Source: Planctomycetota bacterium
GTDB lineage: Bacteria > Planctomycetota > Phycisphaerae > Phycisphaerales > Phycisphaeraceae
Assembly: GCA_016350165.1 (NCBI GenBank)
Contig: CP066225.1
Span: 4,402,001-4,466,000 of the forward strand
Direction of reading: 5' to 3'
DNA: 64,000 bases
Each line of letters begins with the position of its first letter. Positions within the stretch are counted from its first letter, which is position 1. The notes below the pieces were generated by a model. The model saw only the letters and a program-made list of their open reading frames with translations, had not been told where the DNA came from and ran no database searches. Of this stretch, positions 31,014 through 39,054 are shown piece after piece. The translations under genes and the position numbers were made by a program.

Positions 31014-31880
31014 ATGGAAAGTCAGATCTTATTTGAGAAAAAGTCGGAGCGTTCCGAGTATCAGAAAAGAGCTTTCACCTTAATTGAACTTCTCGTAGTC
31101 ATTTCAATTATTGCGTTACTGATTGGGATTTTATTGCCTGCATTGGGTGCTGCTCGTCAGACGGCACAGGCAATGGTTTGTTTGAGTAATCAGCGTCAAA
31201 TGGCAACATCGATGTATACGTATGCTGTTGATAATAAGGCGTTGTATGTTCCTGCATCAGAGATGCTTCGTGAAGGTGGGATTAAAGGTACTGATAACAG
31301 AACGAGGCCTTGGAATCGTTTGCTTTCATGGGCGGGCGTGGTTTCATATGACTACAACTTAGGGCTTGAGGTATTTTCGTGTCCGACAGATGATGCTGTT
31401 ATAGCACAGATGGAGGAAGGCGCGGAGAGCCGAAAGAGTATGATAGATGAACCTAAGGCTGCGGAAGCATGGGCTGCTGGTTCATGGACATCGTATGGTT
31501 ATAACTACAACAACTTGGGTCGCAGTATTCGTTATGAAACTGATAGTAAGTTGAAGCAATTACCTGCGAAGATTGATGCTATTAGAAATCCAAGTGGAAC
31601 ACTTGCGATTAGTGATGCAGCTGGTAATGCCGATTCAGATGTAATGAATGCATCATATGTTGAGGATTACTGGTGGGATCGTCGTCCATCACCTTATGCC
31701 CGCCACCGTGGTGCAACATTAAACATTGGCTATGCAGATGGTCATAGTGCTTCATTTACGCATCCAGATCCTGAAGATCGTTCAGCGATTTATGATGCGG
31801 ATGCACTGGGTTATGTTCACTCAGTTGGTGGTAAGTGGCCGATTGACAGGTCGGCGGATAATGGTGTTTGGGATCGTTAA
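31014..31880 (+). CDS. Prepilin-like protein with H-x-DG type C-terminal motif
   Basis: 288 aa. The N-terminus is a type IV prepilin signal, [25 protein letters not shown] split as a charged leader (residues 1-21), a cleavage site before F with Ala at -1, the +5 glutamate, and a hydrophobic helix. The globular part ends with [18 protein letters not shown], the H-x(9-10)-DGH motif of the large planctomycete/lentisphaeral DUF1559-like pseudopilin family. A GGAG lies 9-10 bases before the ATG. It is not in the type II secretion operon; it sits among polysaccharide genes and carries a regulon operator inside codons 11-15 (encoding SERSE). Role unknown: pseudopilins of this kind might be minor parts of a surface appendage or secretion apparatus for glycan binding. 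Confidence 0.85.
   Translation: MESQILFEKKSERSEYQKRAFTLIELLVVISIIALLIGILLPALGAARQTAQAMVCLSNQRQMATSMYTYAVDNKALYVPASEMLREGGIKGTDNRTRPWNRLLSWAGVVSYDYNLGLEVFSCPTDDAVIAQMEEGAESRKSMIDEPKAAEAWAAGSWTSYGYNYNNLGRSIRYETDSKLKQLPAKIDAIRNPSGTLAISDAAGNADSDVMNASYVEDYWWDRRPSPYARHRGATLNIGYADGHSASFTHPDPEDRSAIYDADALGYVHSVGGKWPIDRSADNGVWDR
31044..31057 (+). promoter_or_regulatory. Intragenic copy of the shared operator
   Basis: TCGGAGCGTTCCGA, the exact reverse complement of the copy at 30686-30699, lies 30 bases into the prepilin-like coding sequence. Centre-to-centre distance to the upstream copy is 358 bases. At this position a bound repressor could block elongation or loop to the other site. Confidence 0.7.
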
Positions 31881-31940
31881 TCGAAGGATGCGGGTAGCTA
31901 AAAATTGAAAAGAAAAACTTAACGGAGTTTGCTTGATTCG

Positions 31941-31992
31941 GGTACCTTTCTGAAGCGTAATAGTAGAGGAAAGGTGCCTGATTTGTTTTAAA
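31941..31992 (+). terminator. Terminator-like hairpin after the prepilin-like gene
   Basis: GGTACCTTTC (31941-31950) pairs with GAAAGGTGCC (31969-31978) with one G-T wobble and an 18-base loop, followed by TGATTTGTTTT. It lies 61 bases after the stop codon. The long loop and imperfect T-tract suggest partial termination, leaving some read-through into the next gene. Confidence 0.6.
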
Positions 31993-32066
31993 AGTAGTGT
32001 GGGGTGGACGTCGTCATTGTGTTTGTTAGTCATTGCGTAGCAAATGAAGGTAATCAGGAAGAAACG

Positions 32067-35000
32067 ATGAAAAAGAGCGTGAGTTTAGCATGTTATGTTG
32101 GATTGATGATTGGTGCTTTCGAGGTAAATGTGCATGCGGATGGTGAGCGTAGCGAGTTATCGCATATTGATGCGAGTGTGTATCCGTATCTGCACCGGCC
32201 TGAGCGATATCCTGATTACAAGTTTAGACCAACGCCGCCACCAACGTGGAAGACGTTTAATGGGCGTATGGAATTACGTACATCCGATTCGTTTGACATG
32301 AATGGTCAGGCGAGAACAATCATGGTTCGCCAGATTGTAAATAAGAATAATGATGAGCGTGTTGCAGATGTATTGGTTGATGGAAAGGTGATGCGTGTTG
32401 AGGAAGAGACGTTATTGCCTGCGGGGAATTATTCTAAGTTTTTGAAGTTTATGAATGAGTGGGATGATGAAGGTGGGATGTTAAGGTTGGCAGGGTACAA
32501 GATTTTTCGTGTGCCTGAGATTGATAAACAGAATTTCAATCGGATGGTTGGTATGGAAGGGTCATTCGCAGGTATTGCAAATGACATGTATGGAATTTTG
32601 GGCGATCGATATTTGGGGATGCAATTTGGTGAGTCGGATGCATCGTATTTAAATTTGTCGCCATACTATATATTCCCATCGCCAAGAACGAAGTTGGGTA
32701 ATTATTGGCCGTTCCATGATTACTTTGCTGATTATGGTGATAATGTTGGCAACCGCGTGATGGTACACAATAACAATTTGTGGCATCACTATACTGCAAG
32801 AGAAGGGATTGTGACGGCAGTTGAGGGGCAGAATTTTGTTAGAAATGACGGATTTATTCGCTTGCATAATGCGTTTATGCGTGGTGCAGGTAAGCAATAT
32901 GGTGTGTTGTGGTCGGGTGGATTTTCAGCTGAAACAACGTGGGGGATCAGGCAGCATTTTAGTGAGGCTTGTCAAGACGAATTGAAAGAATTGGTTGCGG
33001 CAGATAAGAAGCGTGTGACGGATTATTCGCAGTTGCCGCCGATGGATTTGGCGCGTCGTCGTCGTAACTGGTCTGGGCCTCGATGTGGTGATTTAAAGGG
33101 TGCGCCGTTGAGCTTTATTCGTCGATTGTTTTATACGTTGTATATGAACAATGCGAGTCATGCGATATGGGAAGTTTCAATGACACATGAGTTTGTGTCG
33201 TCAGACGAGAAGATTTCCAAGTTGTCGCCGGTCGGTCATTTTTATAATTCGATTTCATCGTTTATGAATAAGCATGGTGATCCGGGTGTGATGCAAACAC
33301 CTGTGGCGATGATGTTAGATTTTAATGCAGGTTGGCGTGCACCGCGTAGTCGTAATCCGAAGTTGGTGTCACGTAATGGTGTACAGTATTATTCTTGGCC
33401 GACATTGAAGTATGAACGTGGTGACTACCTGACGTATAACATTTTGGATGTATTCTTTCCAGGGTTTATAAATAGTAGTAAGTTTACATCACTTGAATAT
33501 GCATTGACGGATACGCCTTATGGTGAGATATGTGATGTATTATTGAGTGATGCGCAGTTGCCAGTGTTGCAGCGGTATCCGATGCTGATTGTGGGTGGTG
33601 ATTTACAGACGGATATCAAGTATTTACGTGGCAAGCTTGAAGCGTATGTTAAGCATGGCGGTAATCTAGTTTTGACTGGTGAGAATGCACGTAAGCTGTT
33701 CCCTGAGTGGGGAATTGTTGATCGTGGTGATAAGCTCGCTGGTGGTGAGAGTGTGGAATGGGGTGATGGTGAAGAGTTAGTTGAGCCGAATGATTTGCGA
33801 GTACTGCGAATTAATGCGATGCCAGAAGGCGGGAAAATAGTTGCAGAAAATGATGGAAGGGCGTTGCTTGTTGAAGTTCCAATGGGGCAGGGTATGGTGA
33901 CTGTTTCAATGACGCCGTATGGTATAAATCAACGGGTGCTACCAGTTGAGAAGCCTAAACTAGTGAAGAAGCAGGTTGGTGATGAAGTATTTGAAGAGAT
34001 TGATCGGAAGATTGGTCGACCGTTCTATTTGGCTGAGTCATTTAAAAAGTGCCTTGATTCTAAACTGAAAGATATTCGCTTATTTAATTTGTCTAACGAT
34101 CGATTAGCCTATGTGACAACACGTAAGGGTGAAGGTGAGTATTGGGTTTCTGTATTTAATGATCACTTGAATGAAGAGCCTTTTAAGATTGTTTCCCAGA
34201 TCGGCGAAGTGGCATCAATCGAAGAGATAGATCTTGAGGATGACTGGGTCAAGCAGGAAAAAGGTTATTATCCATATTGCTACCTAGATAATGATGGTGG
34301 TGAGTCGGATGAAGATTCGATTGCAGGTGGTGATACACGCATATTCAAGATTCGATTGAAGCGTGAGCTTGCAGAGGTGATGCCTGATTACAAGCCGAAT
34401 GCACGCCCGGTGAAGCGTTTGCTTGCATTGAAATATCTGCAGGGTTTGCGTCAGAAGATTGCGTTGTGGCCCAGCTTTTTCGAAGAGTTTGGTGGTGTGA
34501 AGGTAAGTGGTCAGGCATTACTTGATACCGATTTTATTGAGCAAGATGTGAAATGGATTAATCGTCGGGATGTTCAAATTCTTGTTGATGGTCGTGATAT
34601 CAGTCATGAGCTGAATATTCTTAGCTTGATAGACAAGATGGATGAGCTTGAGACAGCCAAGGTTCTGATTGTGAAAAATGTAAATAATTCAATCAGTTCG
34701 TATGCATCGAGTAAGGGTATAGCAGTTGTACCGAGTGATGTTGCAAATGAAAAGGTACGTCTGTTTGATCGTGATAATGCCAGCGTTGTAGATGAGAGGT
34801 TTGAAGGCATTGTCGTGATGAATATGGATTATGAGGTATGGGATGATATCTACCATGACATGCGTGTTGCAGCGGGTGAACTAGACGAGGTGGTTGTTGG
34901 TCGCGATATCAATCAAGGTAGAGATGCTGGTGATATGGTAGATGCGAAAAATGCTAAGCGCATGTTAGCATTACGTGGCATCGATGATTTTAAGAAGGCT

Positions 35001-35696
35001 GTACTTTCTCAGAATGAATTCTTTGAACGGTTTGGTGGTGTGACCATTGAAGCGAGATATTTGCGTCAAAGTGATGTACGTAAATTAATTCATGATAAAC
35101 AGTGGGCTGATGAGAAGGGAATTAAATTAGTTGTAGATTTTAGTTCTTCAATTAATGGGTATAAGGATATTACATTCCATACTGAAATGGGTGTGATTTA
35201 TCAGAGGGGTTTGAAGTATGCTGAGAATGTGCTGCAGAAGATGAATGTTCTTGGTTTGAACGATGCAATATTCATCACGCATGGTATGGGTGGGCAGCAT
35301 AAAGCAATTAATGATGGGTTTGTCGCGTTTTGTAATCTGGCAAAAGTGTATGGCGTTGACTTGCACTTGCGTAATTCTAATCGATTGACGACGAATAGTA
35401 TTGATAGGTTTATGAAGAAGTTTGAAGGTCGTGTAGATAATGTGACTTTAGCACCAAGTACGATTTCAGAACGTGATTTGTCGAAGCTCCTAGCTGTTGA
35501 AGCAGAGCCTGAATATGTTTTATTATCTTCATCAACGGAGATGGCAAGGTATAATACGCCTTTACCTTTGTCGGTGGCGAAAGGGCGACGTCAGGTTAAT
35601 ATAGAGCCACTTAAGAATGTTGATGCGTATGTGATTCTGGATGCAATTTACGTAAATGATGATGAGCTTGCAGATGATCTGGCATTGTTGCCTTGA
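32067..35696 (+). CDS. Large secreted protein of unknown family, paralogue A (putative glycan-active)
   Basis: 1209 aa from the ATG at 32067, which has AGGAAG upstream and begins a Sec signal peptide (ending near VHADG). I do not recognise the family. An N-terminal ~460 residues are rich in aromatic and acidic residues, with FGESDASYLNLS at ~residues 187-198 shared exactly with paralogue B. Residues ~480-550 (DTPYGEICDVLL, YPMLIVGG, LEAYVKHGGNLVLTG, LFPEWGI) resemble the class I glutamine-amidotransferase-like domain of GH42-type glycosidases. The C-terminal third holds two related units (starting ~780 and ~963): LALKYLQGLRQ...FFEEFGGV and LALRGIDDFKK...FFERFGGV, each followed by LVDGRDI / LVVDFSSS. 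A sulfatase gene follows after 54 bases. A role in degrading a sulfated polysaccharide is inferred from context. Confidence 0.8.
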   Translation: MKKSVSLACYVGLMIGAFEVNVHADGERSELSHIDASVYPYLHRPERYPDYKFRPTPPPTWKTFNGRMELRTSDSFDMNGQARTIMVRQIVNKNNDERVADVLVDGKVMRVEEETLLPAGNYSKFLKFMNEWDDEGGMLRLAGYKIFRVPEIDKQNFNRMVGMEGSFAGIANDMYGILGDRYLGMQFGESDASYLNLSPYYIFPSPRTKLGNYWPFHDYFADYGDNVGNRVMVHNNNLWHHYTAREGIVTAVEGQNFVRNDGFIRLHNAFMRGAGKQYGVLWSGGFSAETTWGIRQHFSEACQDELKELVAADKKRVTDYSQLPPMDLARRRRNWSGPRCGDLKGAPLSFIRRLFYTLYMNNASHAIWEVSMTHEFVSSDEKISKLSPVGHFYNSISSFMNKHGDPGVMQTPVAMMLDFNAGWRAPRSRNPKLVSRNGVQYYSWPTLKYERGDYLTYNILDVFFPGFINSSKFTSLEYALTDTPYGEICDVLLSDAQLPVLQRYPMLIVGGDLQTDIKYLRGKLEAYVKHGGNLVLTGENARKLFPEWGIVDRGDKLAGGESVEWGDGEELVEPNDLRVLRINAMPEGGKIVAENDGRALLVEVPMGQGMVTVSMTPYGINQRVLPVEKPKLVKKQVGDEVFEEIDRKIGRPFYLAESFKKCLDSKLKDIRLFNLSNDRLAYVTTRKGEGEYWVSVFNDHLNEEPFKIVSQIGEVASIEEIDLEDDWVKQEKGYYPYCYLDNDGGESDEDSIAGGDTRIFKIRLKRELAEVMPDYKPNARPVKRLLALKYLQGLRQKIALWPSFFEEFGGVKVSGQALLDTDFIEQDVKWINRRDVQILVDGRDISHELNILSLIDKMDELETAKVLIVKNVNNSISSYASSKGIAVVPSDVANEKVRLFDRDNASVVDERFEGIVVMNMDYEVWDDIYHDMRVAAGELDEVVVGRDINQGRDAGDMVDAKNAKRMLALRGIDDFKKAVLSQNEFFERFGGVTIEARYLRQSDVRKLIHDKQWADEKGIKLVVDFSSSINGYKDITFHTEMGVIYQRGLKYAENVLQKMNVLGLNDAIFITHGMGGQHKAINDGFVAFCNLAKVYGVDLHLRNSNRLTTNSIDRFMKKFEGRVDNVTLAPSTISERDLSKLLAVEAEPEYVLLSSSTEMARYNTPLPLSVAKGRRQVNIEPLKNVDAYVILDAIYVNDDELADDLALLP

Positions 35697-35750
35697 GTGA
35701 ACGTTAAATTGAGTGGTATGTGAATTTGCTTAAACTTAGAAGGTAGTAGA

Positions 35751-37301
35751 ATGCAATCAGGAATAAAGCCAGGGTTTGGAGTTTGTGCAGCAGCATTGTC
35801 ATCGATCGCGATGGTGGGTGGTGAAGTGTCAGCTGCAAATGCAGGGAATGGTGGCGGAATTGATCAGCCGAATATTATTCTGATATTGGCTGATGATATG
35901 GGGTATGGGGATGTTGCTGCACTAAATGAGAGATCAAAAATTCCGACGCCTAACTTGGATCGATTGGTTCAAGAGGGCGCTTGGTTTAGTGATGCACATA
36001 CGCCTGCTTCAGTCAGTACACCTACACGATATGGGTTGCTCACGGGGCGATATTGTTGGCGTACACGATTGAAGCGTGGTGTGTTGAATGGGTATGGTTC
36101 GCCTTTGATTGAAAGAGAGCGATCAACGCTTGGGTCCATGTTGCAATCACGTGGGTATCATACGGCAGTGATTGGTAAATGGCATTTGGGGCTTGGATTT
36201 CAAGCAAAAGGTGGTGGTCAGGTTGATCCAGATGTAAAGAAGCCTGAGGTGGATTTGTCGAAACCGTTGACTTACTCACCTAATGATGTTGGGTTTGATG
36301 AGTCATATATTATTTCGGCTTCGTTAGATTTTCCGCCTTATGCTTATATACAGAATCATCGTGTGACTGAGGTGCCAACAAAAAGGCAGGAGGCACTTAA
36401 GTTTCCTGCTTATACGCGTGAAGGTGAAAAGGCTTCGGGTTTTAGCGCGGTGGATACAATGGATCATATGACTGAGAAGGTGAAGGATTATATTGAGAAG
36501 CAGGCGAAAACTGATGAGCCGTTCTTCTTGTATTTTCCTTTGTCAGCGCCGCACAAACCAGTTATGCCACATCCAAGGTTTATAGATTTGTCATCGATGG
36601 GTGAGTACGGTGACTTTGTAATGCAGGTTGATTGGACTGTTGGGCAGGTGCTTGACAAATTGGAGGAAGAGGGGATTGATGAAGAAACTATGGTGATTTA
36701 TACAAGCGATAATGGTTCGTTTATGTACCGTTGGGATCCAGCGGATAAAGCGACGGATCATATGTCTGATCGTTTGTCGATGGGCTATTATCCAGAAAAT
36801 CATGAAGCGAATTATAATTATCGTGGTACTAAAGCGGATATTTTTGAGGCAGGGCACCGCGTTCCATTGATGGTTAAGTGGCCGGGTACGGTAAAGGCTA
36901 ATCAAGAAATAGATGAAGCGGTTACATTAACTGATATTTTTGCGACATTTGCTGAAATCAATGATGTGGCATTGAAGCGAGGGCAAGGTGAAGATTCATT
37001 CTCATTGTTGCCAGTGTTAACAGGTGATTTGAAGTGGAATCGTAAAAAACCTGTTGTGCATCACTCATCGCGTGGTACGTTTGCGATACGTGAAGATGAT
37101 TGGAAGTTGATTTTGACATCAGGTTCTGGCGGACGAGCGAAGCCAAGAAGTGGTCCTTTTGAGCGGCCATACCAGTTGTATAACTTGGCGGACGATATTC
37201 ATGAAACGAAGAATGTGATTGACGAGCACCCGGATATTGCGGAGAAGCTTGAGCAGAAATGTTTGCGAATTATTGCGAATGGTGCGAGTCGATATGAGTA
37301 A
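35751..37301 (+). CDS. Secreted S1 sulfatase (serine type)
   Basis: 516 aa with a Sec signal peptide (residues ~1-30). The metal-binding start LADDMGYGDVAALNERS, the activation motif S-T-P-T-R within SVSTPTRYGLLTGRY, GKWHLGLG, and FYLFPLSAPHKPVMP-type, TSDNGS and DIFEAGHRVPLMVKWPG segments identify an S1 formylglycine sulfatase. The residue to be converted to formylglycine is serine, so maturation needs a radical-SAM anSME-type enzyme, not found in this window. It should remove sulfate esters from a glycan outside the cytoplasm. It is 54 bases after paralogue A and 45-50% alike by eye to the sulfatase after paralogue B in its N-terminal half, so the two pairs probably arose by duplication. 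Confidence 0.95.
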   Translation: MQSGIKPGFGVCAAALSSIAMVGGEVSAANAGNGGGIDQPNIILILADDMGYGDVAALNERSKIPTPNLDRLVQEGAWFSDAHTPASVSTPTRYGLLTGRYCWRTRLKRGVLNGYGSPLIERERSTLGSMLQSRGYHTAVIGKWHLGLGFQAKGGGQVDPDVKKPEVDLSKPLTYSPNDVGFDESYIISASLDFPPYAYIQNHRVTEVPTKRQEALKFPAYTREGEKASGFSAVDTMDHMTEKVKDYIEKQAKTDEPFFLYFPLSAPHKPVMPHPRFIDLSSMGEYGDFVMQVDWTVGQVLDKLEEEGIDEETMVIYTSDNGSFMYRWDPADKATDHMSDRLSMGYYPENHEANYNYRGTKADIFEAGHRVPLMVKWPGTVKANQEIDEAVTLTDIFATFAEINDVALKRGQGEDSFSLLPVLTGDLKWNRKKPVVHHSSRGTFAIREDDWKLILTSGSGGRAKPRSGPFERPYQLYNLADDIHETKNVIDEHPDIAEKLEQKCLRIIANGASRYE

Positions 37302-37319
37302 ATAATTGTGGGAATTGTG

Positions 37320-37358
37320 AGCACTGGTGTATTGAAGTGAAGCACCGGTGCTTTTTTA
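37320..37358 (+). terminator. Intrinsic terminator after the first sulfatase
   Basis: AGCACTGGTG (37320-37329) pairs with CACCGGTGCT (37343-37352) with one G-T wobble, followed by TTTTTT. It ends the paralogue A / sulfatase transcript. Confidence 0.88.
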
Positions 37359-37360
37359 TG

Positions 37361-37389
37361 CGCAAAAGAAAAGCCCTTATATAAAGGGC
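37361..37389 (-). terminator. Intrinsic terminator after the cytoplasmic-type sulfatase
   Basis: On the minus strand GCCCTT / AAGGGC (37373-37389) with a 5-base loop is followed by TTTTCTTTT. It lies 13 bases past the minus-strand sulfatase stop codon. Confidence 0.8.
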
Positions 37390-37401
37390 AATATGATAAA
37401 T

Positions 37402-38829
37402 TTACATTTCAGATTTAGGATCGTAATCAGGTACTTCCCAAGGATCGTTGGTGTGTTTGAGCCAAGGCGTAAGTTCTGTTTCGATGAGTTGCTTGATGAG
37501 GTTTGGGCGAATCCATGCAAGGTTGCTCATTTCATATGGATCGTTCTGTATGTCATAGAGTTCGACGCGTTTAGGTGGGCCGTCATTGGGTTTGTCGATC
37601 ATGAGTTTGTAGCGATGTGTTCGAATGCCGCGTTTACCGTAACGTGGATTGCCGGGGTAAGGGACACGAATGTAGAACTGAGATGTTGGGCGTGGTGCTG
37701 ATGTGTCGCACATGGCGTTGACGAGTGATTGGCCTTCGACCTGTGAAGGAATTTGATCTTTATAGCCCATGAGATCAATGAGCGTTGGGTAAATATCGGG
37801 TGAAGATAGTAACAGATCGTCTCTGCGTGGTGAGAGTTTTTTGGGGTAGCGGATCATGAATGGGACACGCATTGCTTCTTCGAAGTGATTGTTTTTGTTG
37901 TCGTGGTGCCCGTGCACTCCGAGGCAGTCACCGTGATCTGAAGTGAAAACAACGATTGTATCTTCAGTGAGGTTGAGGTTATCAAGTTCCTCTAAGAGTC
38001 GGCCGAATTGCTCATCAACACCTGTAACCATAGAGAAGTAATCCCGTATGAATTCGCGATAATATTGGCCGCGTTCTTCATCAGGTGGTGCAATACTTGG
38101 GCGATTGCATAGATCTTCGGTGCTGTATTTCTCGTAGAATTCTCGATATTTGTCTGGGTATGCCTTGTAGTAGCCGTGTGGTGGATTGTATGAGAGTACT
38201 AGAGCGAATGGCTTGTTTGGGTCTCGAAGTTTTTTGTCATCGTTACGAAGATATTCAATAGCTTTATTGGTTTCGTGTATGGGGGACCATTCTTTGATGC
38301 GTTCGATGTCATCGCGTGAGCCATGAGTCGTCCAGTATTCAGGTGTCATATGGGCACCGGAGGTGTTGTATGCGTACCAATGCTGGAAGCCGTGGCGGCG
38401 CTCTGGTGGTGTCCATTCATTCCAGAATGGATTTTCACCGGCTGCGAGTTCTTGTGTGTTGGCCCATGGTTCGTGGGGTGTTTCAAGATGCCATTTGCCG
38501 ATGTAGCCGAGAGAGTAACCATTGTCATTGAGAATATCTGACCAACAACGTTCATCGGATTTTAAGTAAACACCAAGATTAGAAGTGTTTGAGTTGCAGT
38601 TGAGAGTTACGCCGTTGGAGATTGGGTATTTGCCGGTCATGAGCATTGCGCGGTGAGGGCTACAAACAGGGTTATTTGAGACGGCTTGAGTGAGTGTGAG
38701 TGCTTGCATTGAAAATGCATCAAGGTTGGGAGTGTGTACAGGGTCTTCGTTCATGAAGCCGACGGCATGAGCACGCATCTGATCGGTGAAAACATACAGA
38801 AGATTGGGGCGTTTGTCGGTTGTGGGCAT
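37402..38829 (-). CDS. S1 sulfatase (cysteine type), no signal peptide
   Basis: 475 aa. The protein starts TDKRPNLLYVFTDQMRAHAVG without an export signal. The activation motif is C-S-P-H-R in NPVCSPHRAMLMTGKYP, so the formylglycine precursor is cysteine. Other S1 features are IGKWHLETPHEPW, TSDHGDCLGVHGHHDNKN and the C-terminal RVELYDIQNDPYEMSNLAW. It differs clearly from the two secreted serine-type enzymes and is closer in pattern to the arylsulfatase/choline-sulfatase-like S1 subfamilies. A cytoplasmic location would let it desulfate imported oligosaccharides before the fucosidases act. It lies between the two paralogue/sulfatase modules on the opposite strand, with an operator-bearing promoter. 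Confidence 0.95.
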   Translation of the reverse strand: MPTTDKRPNLLYVFTDQMRAHAVGFMNEDPVHTPNLDAFSMQALTLTQAVSNNPVCSPHRAMLMTGKYPISNGVTLNCNSNTSNLGVYLKSDERCWSDILNDNGYSLGYIGKWHLETPHEPWANTQELAAGENPFWNEWTPPERRHGFQHWYAYNTSGAHMTPEYWTTHGSRDDIERIKEWSPIHETNKAIEYLRNDDKKLRDPNKPFALVLSYNPPHGYYKAYPDKYREFYEKYSTEDLCNRPSIAPPDEERGQYYREFIRDYFSMVTGVDEQFGRLLEELDNLNLTEDTIVVFTSDHGDCLGVHGHHDNKNNHFEEAMRVPFMIRYPKKLSPRRDDLLLSSPDIYPTLIDLMGYKDQIPSQVEGQSLVNAMCDTSAPRPTSQFYIRVPYPGNPRYGKRGIRTHRYKLMIDKPNDGPPKRVELYDIQNDPYEMSNLAWIRPNLIKQLIETELTPWLKHTNDPWEVPDYDPKSEM

Positions 38830-38962
38830 GATACGGGTTCCTGAATGAGTTTAAAAGCCTTGATAAATACGATGATAACGGCTGTTTGGCTTCGTGATAA
38901 GTGGTTATAAGTGATAATCGCTTTAAACATGATAATTTACTTAAATGTTGAAAAAACAGCTT

Positions 38963-39019
38963 TCAGAGCGCTCCGAAAAAGGTTAGTATAGTATAAACGG
39001 AAGATATTGCTATATTCAA
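38963..39019 (-). promoter_or_regulatory. Probable sulfatase promoter with near-perfect operator
   Basis: The repeat at 38963-38976 reads TCAGAG-CG-CTCCGA on the plus strand, one change from the consensus. On the minus strand a -35 TTGAAT (39019-39014), 18-bp spacer and -10 TATACT (38995-38990) lie upstream, so the operator would fall just after the transcription start of the sulfatase. Being between divergent genes, it could also affect paralogue B, for which I see no clear promoter. Confidence 0.6.
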
Positions 39020-39054
39020 ATTCTAAGAATGTGTGAGTGTCAGGAGTTCATTTA

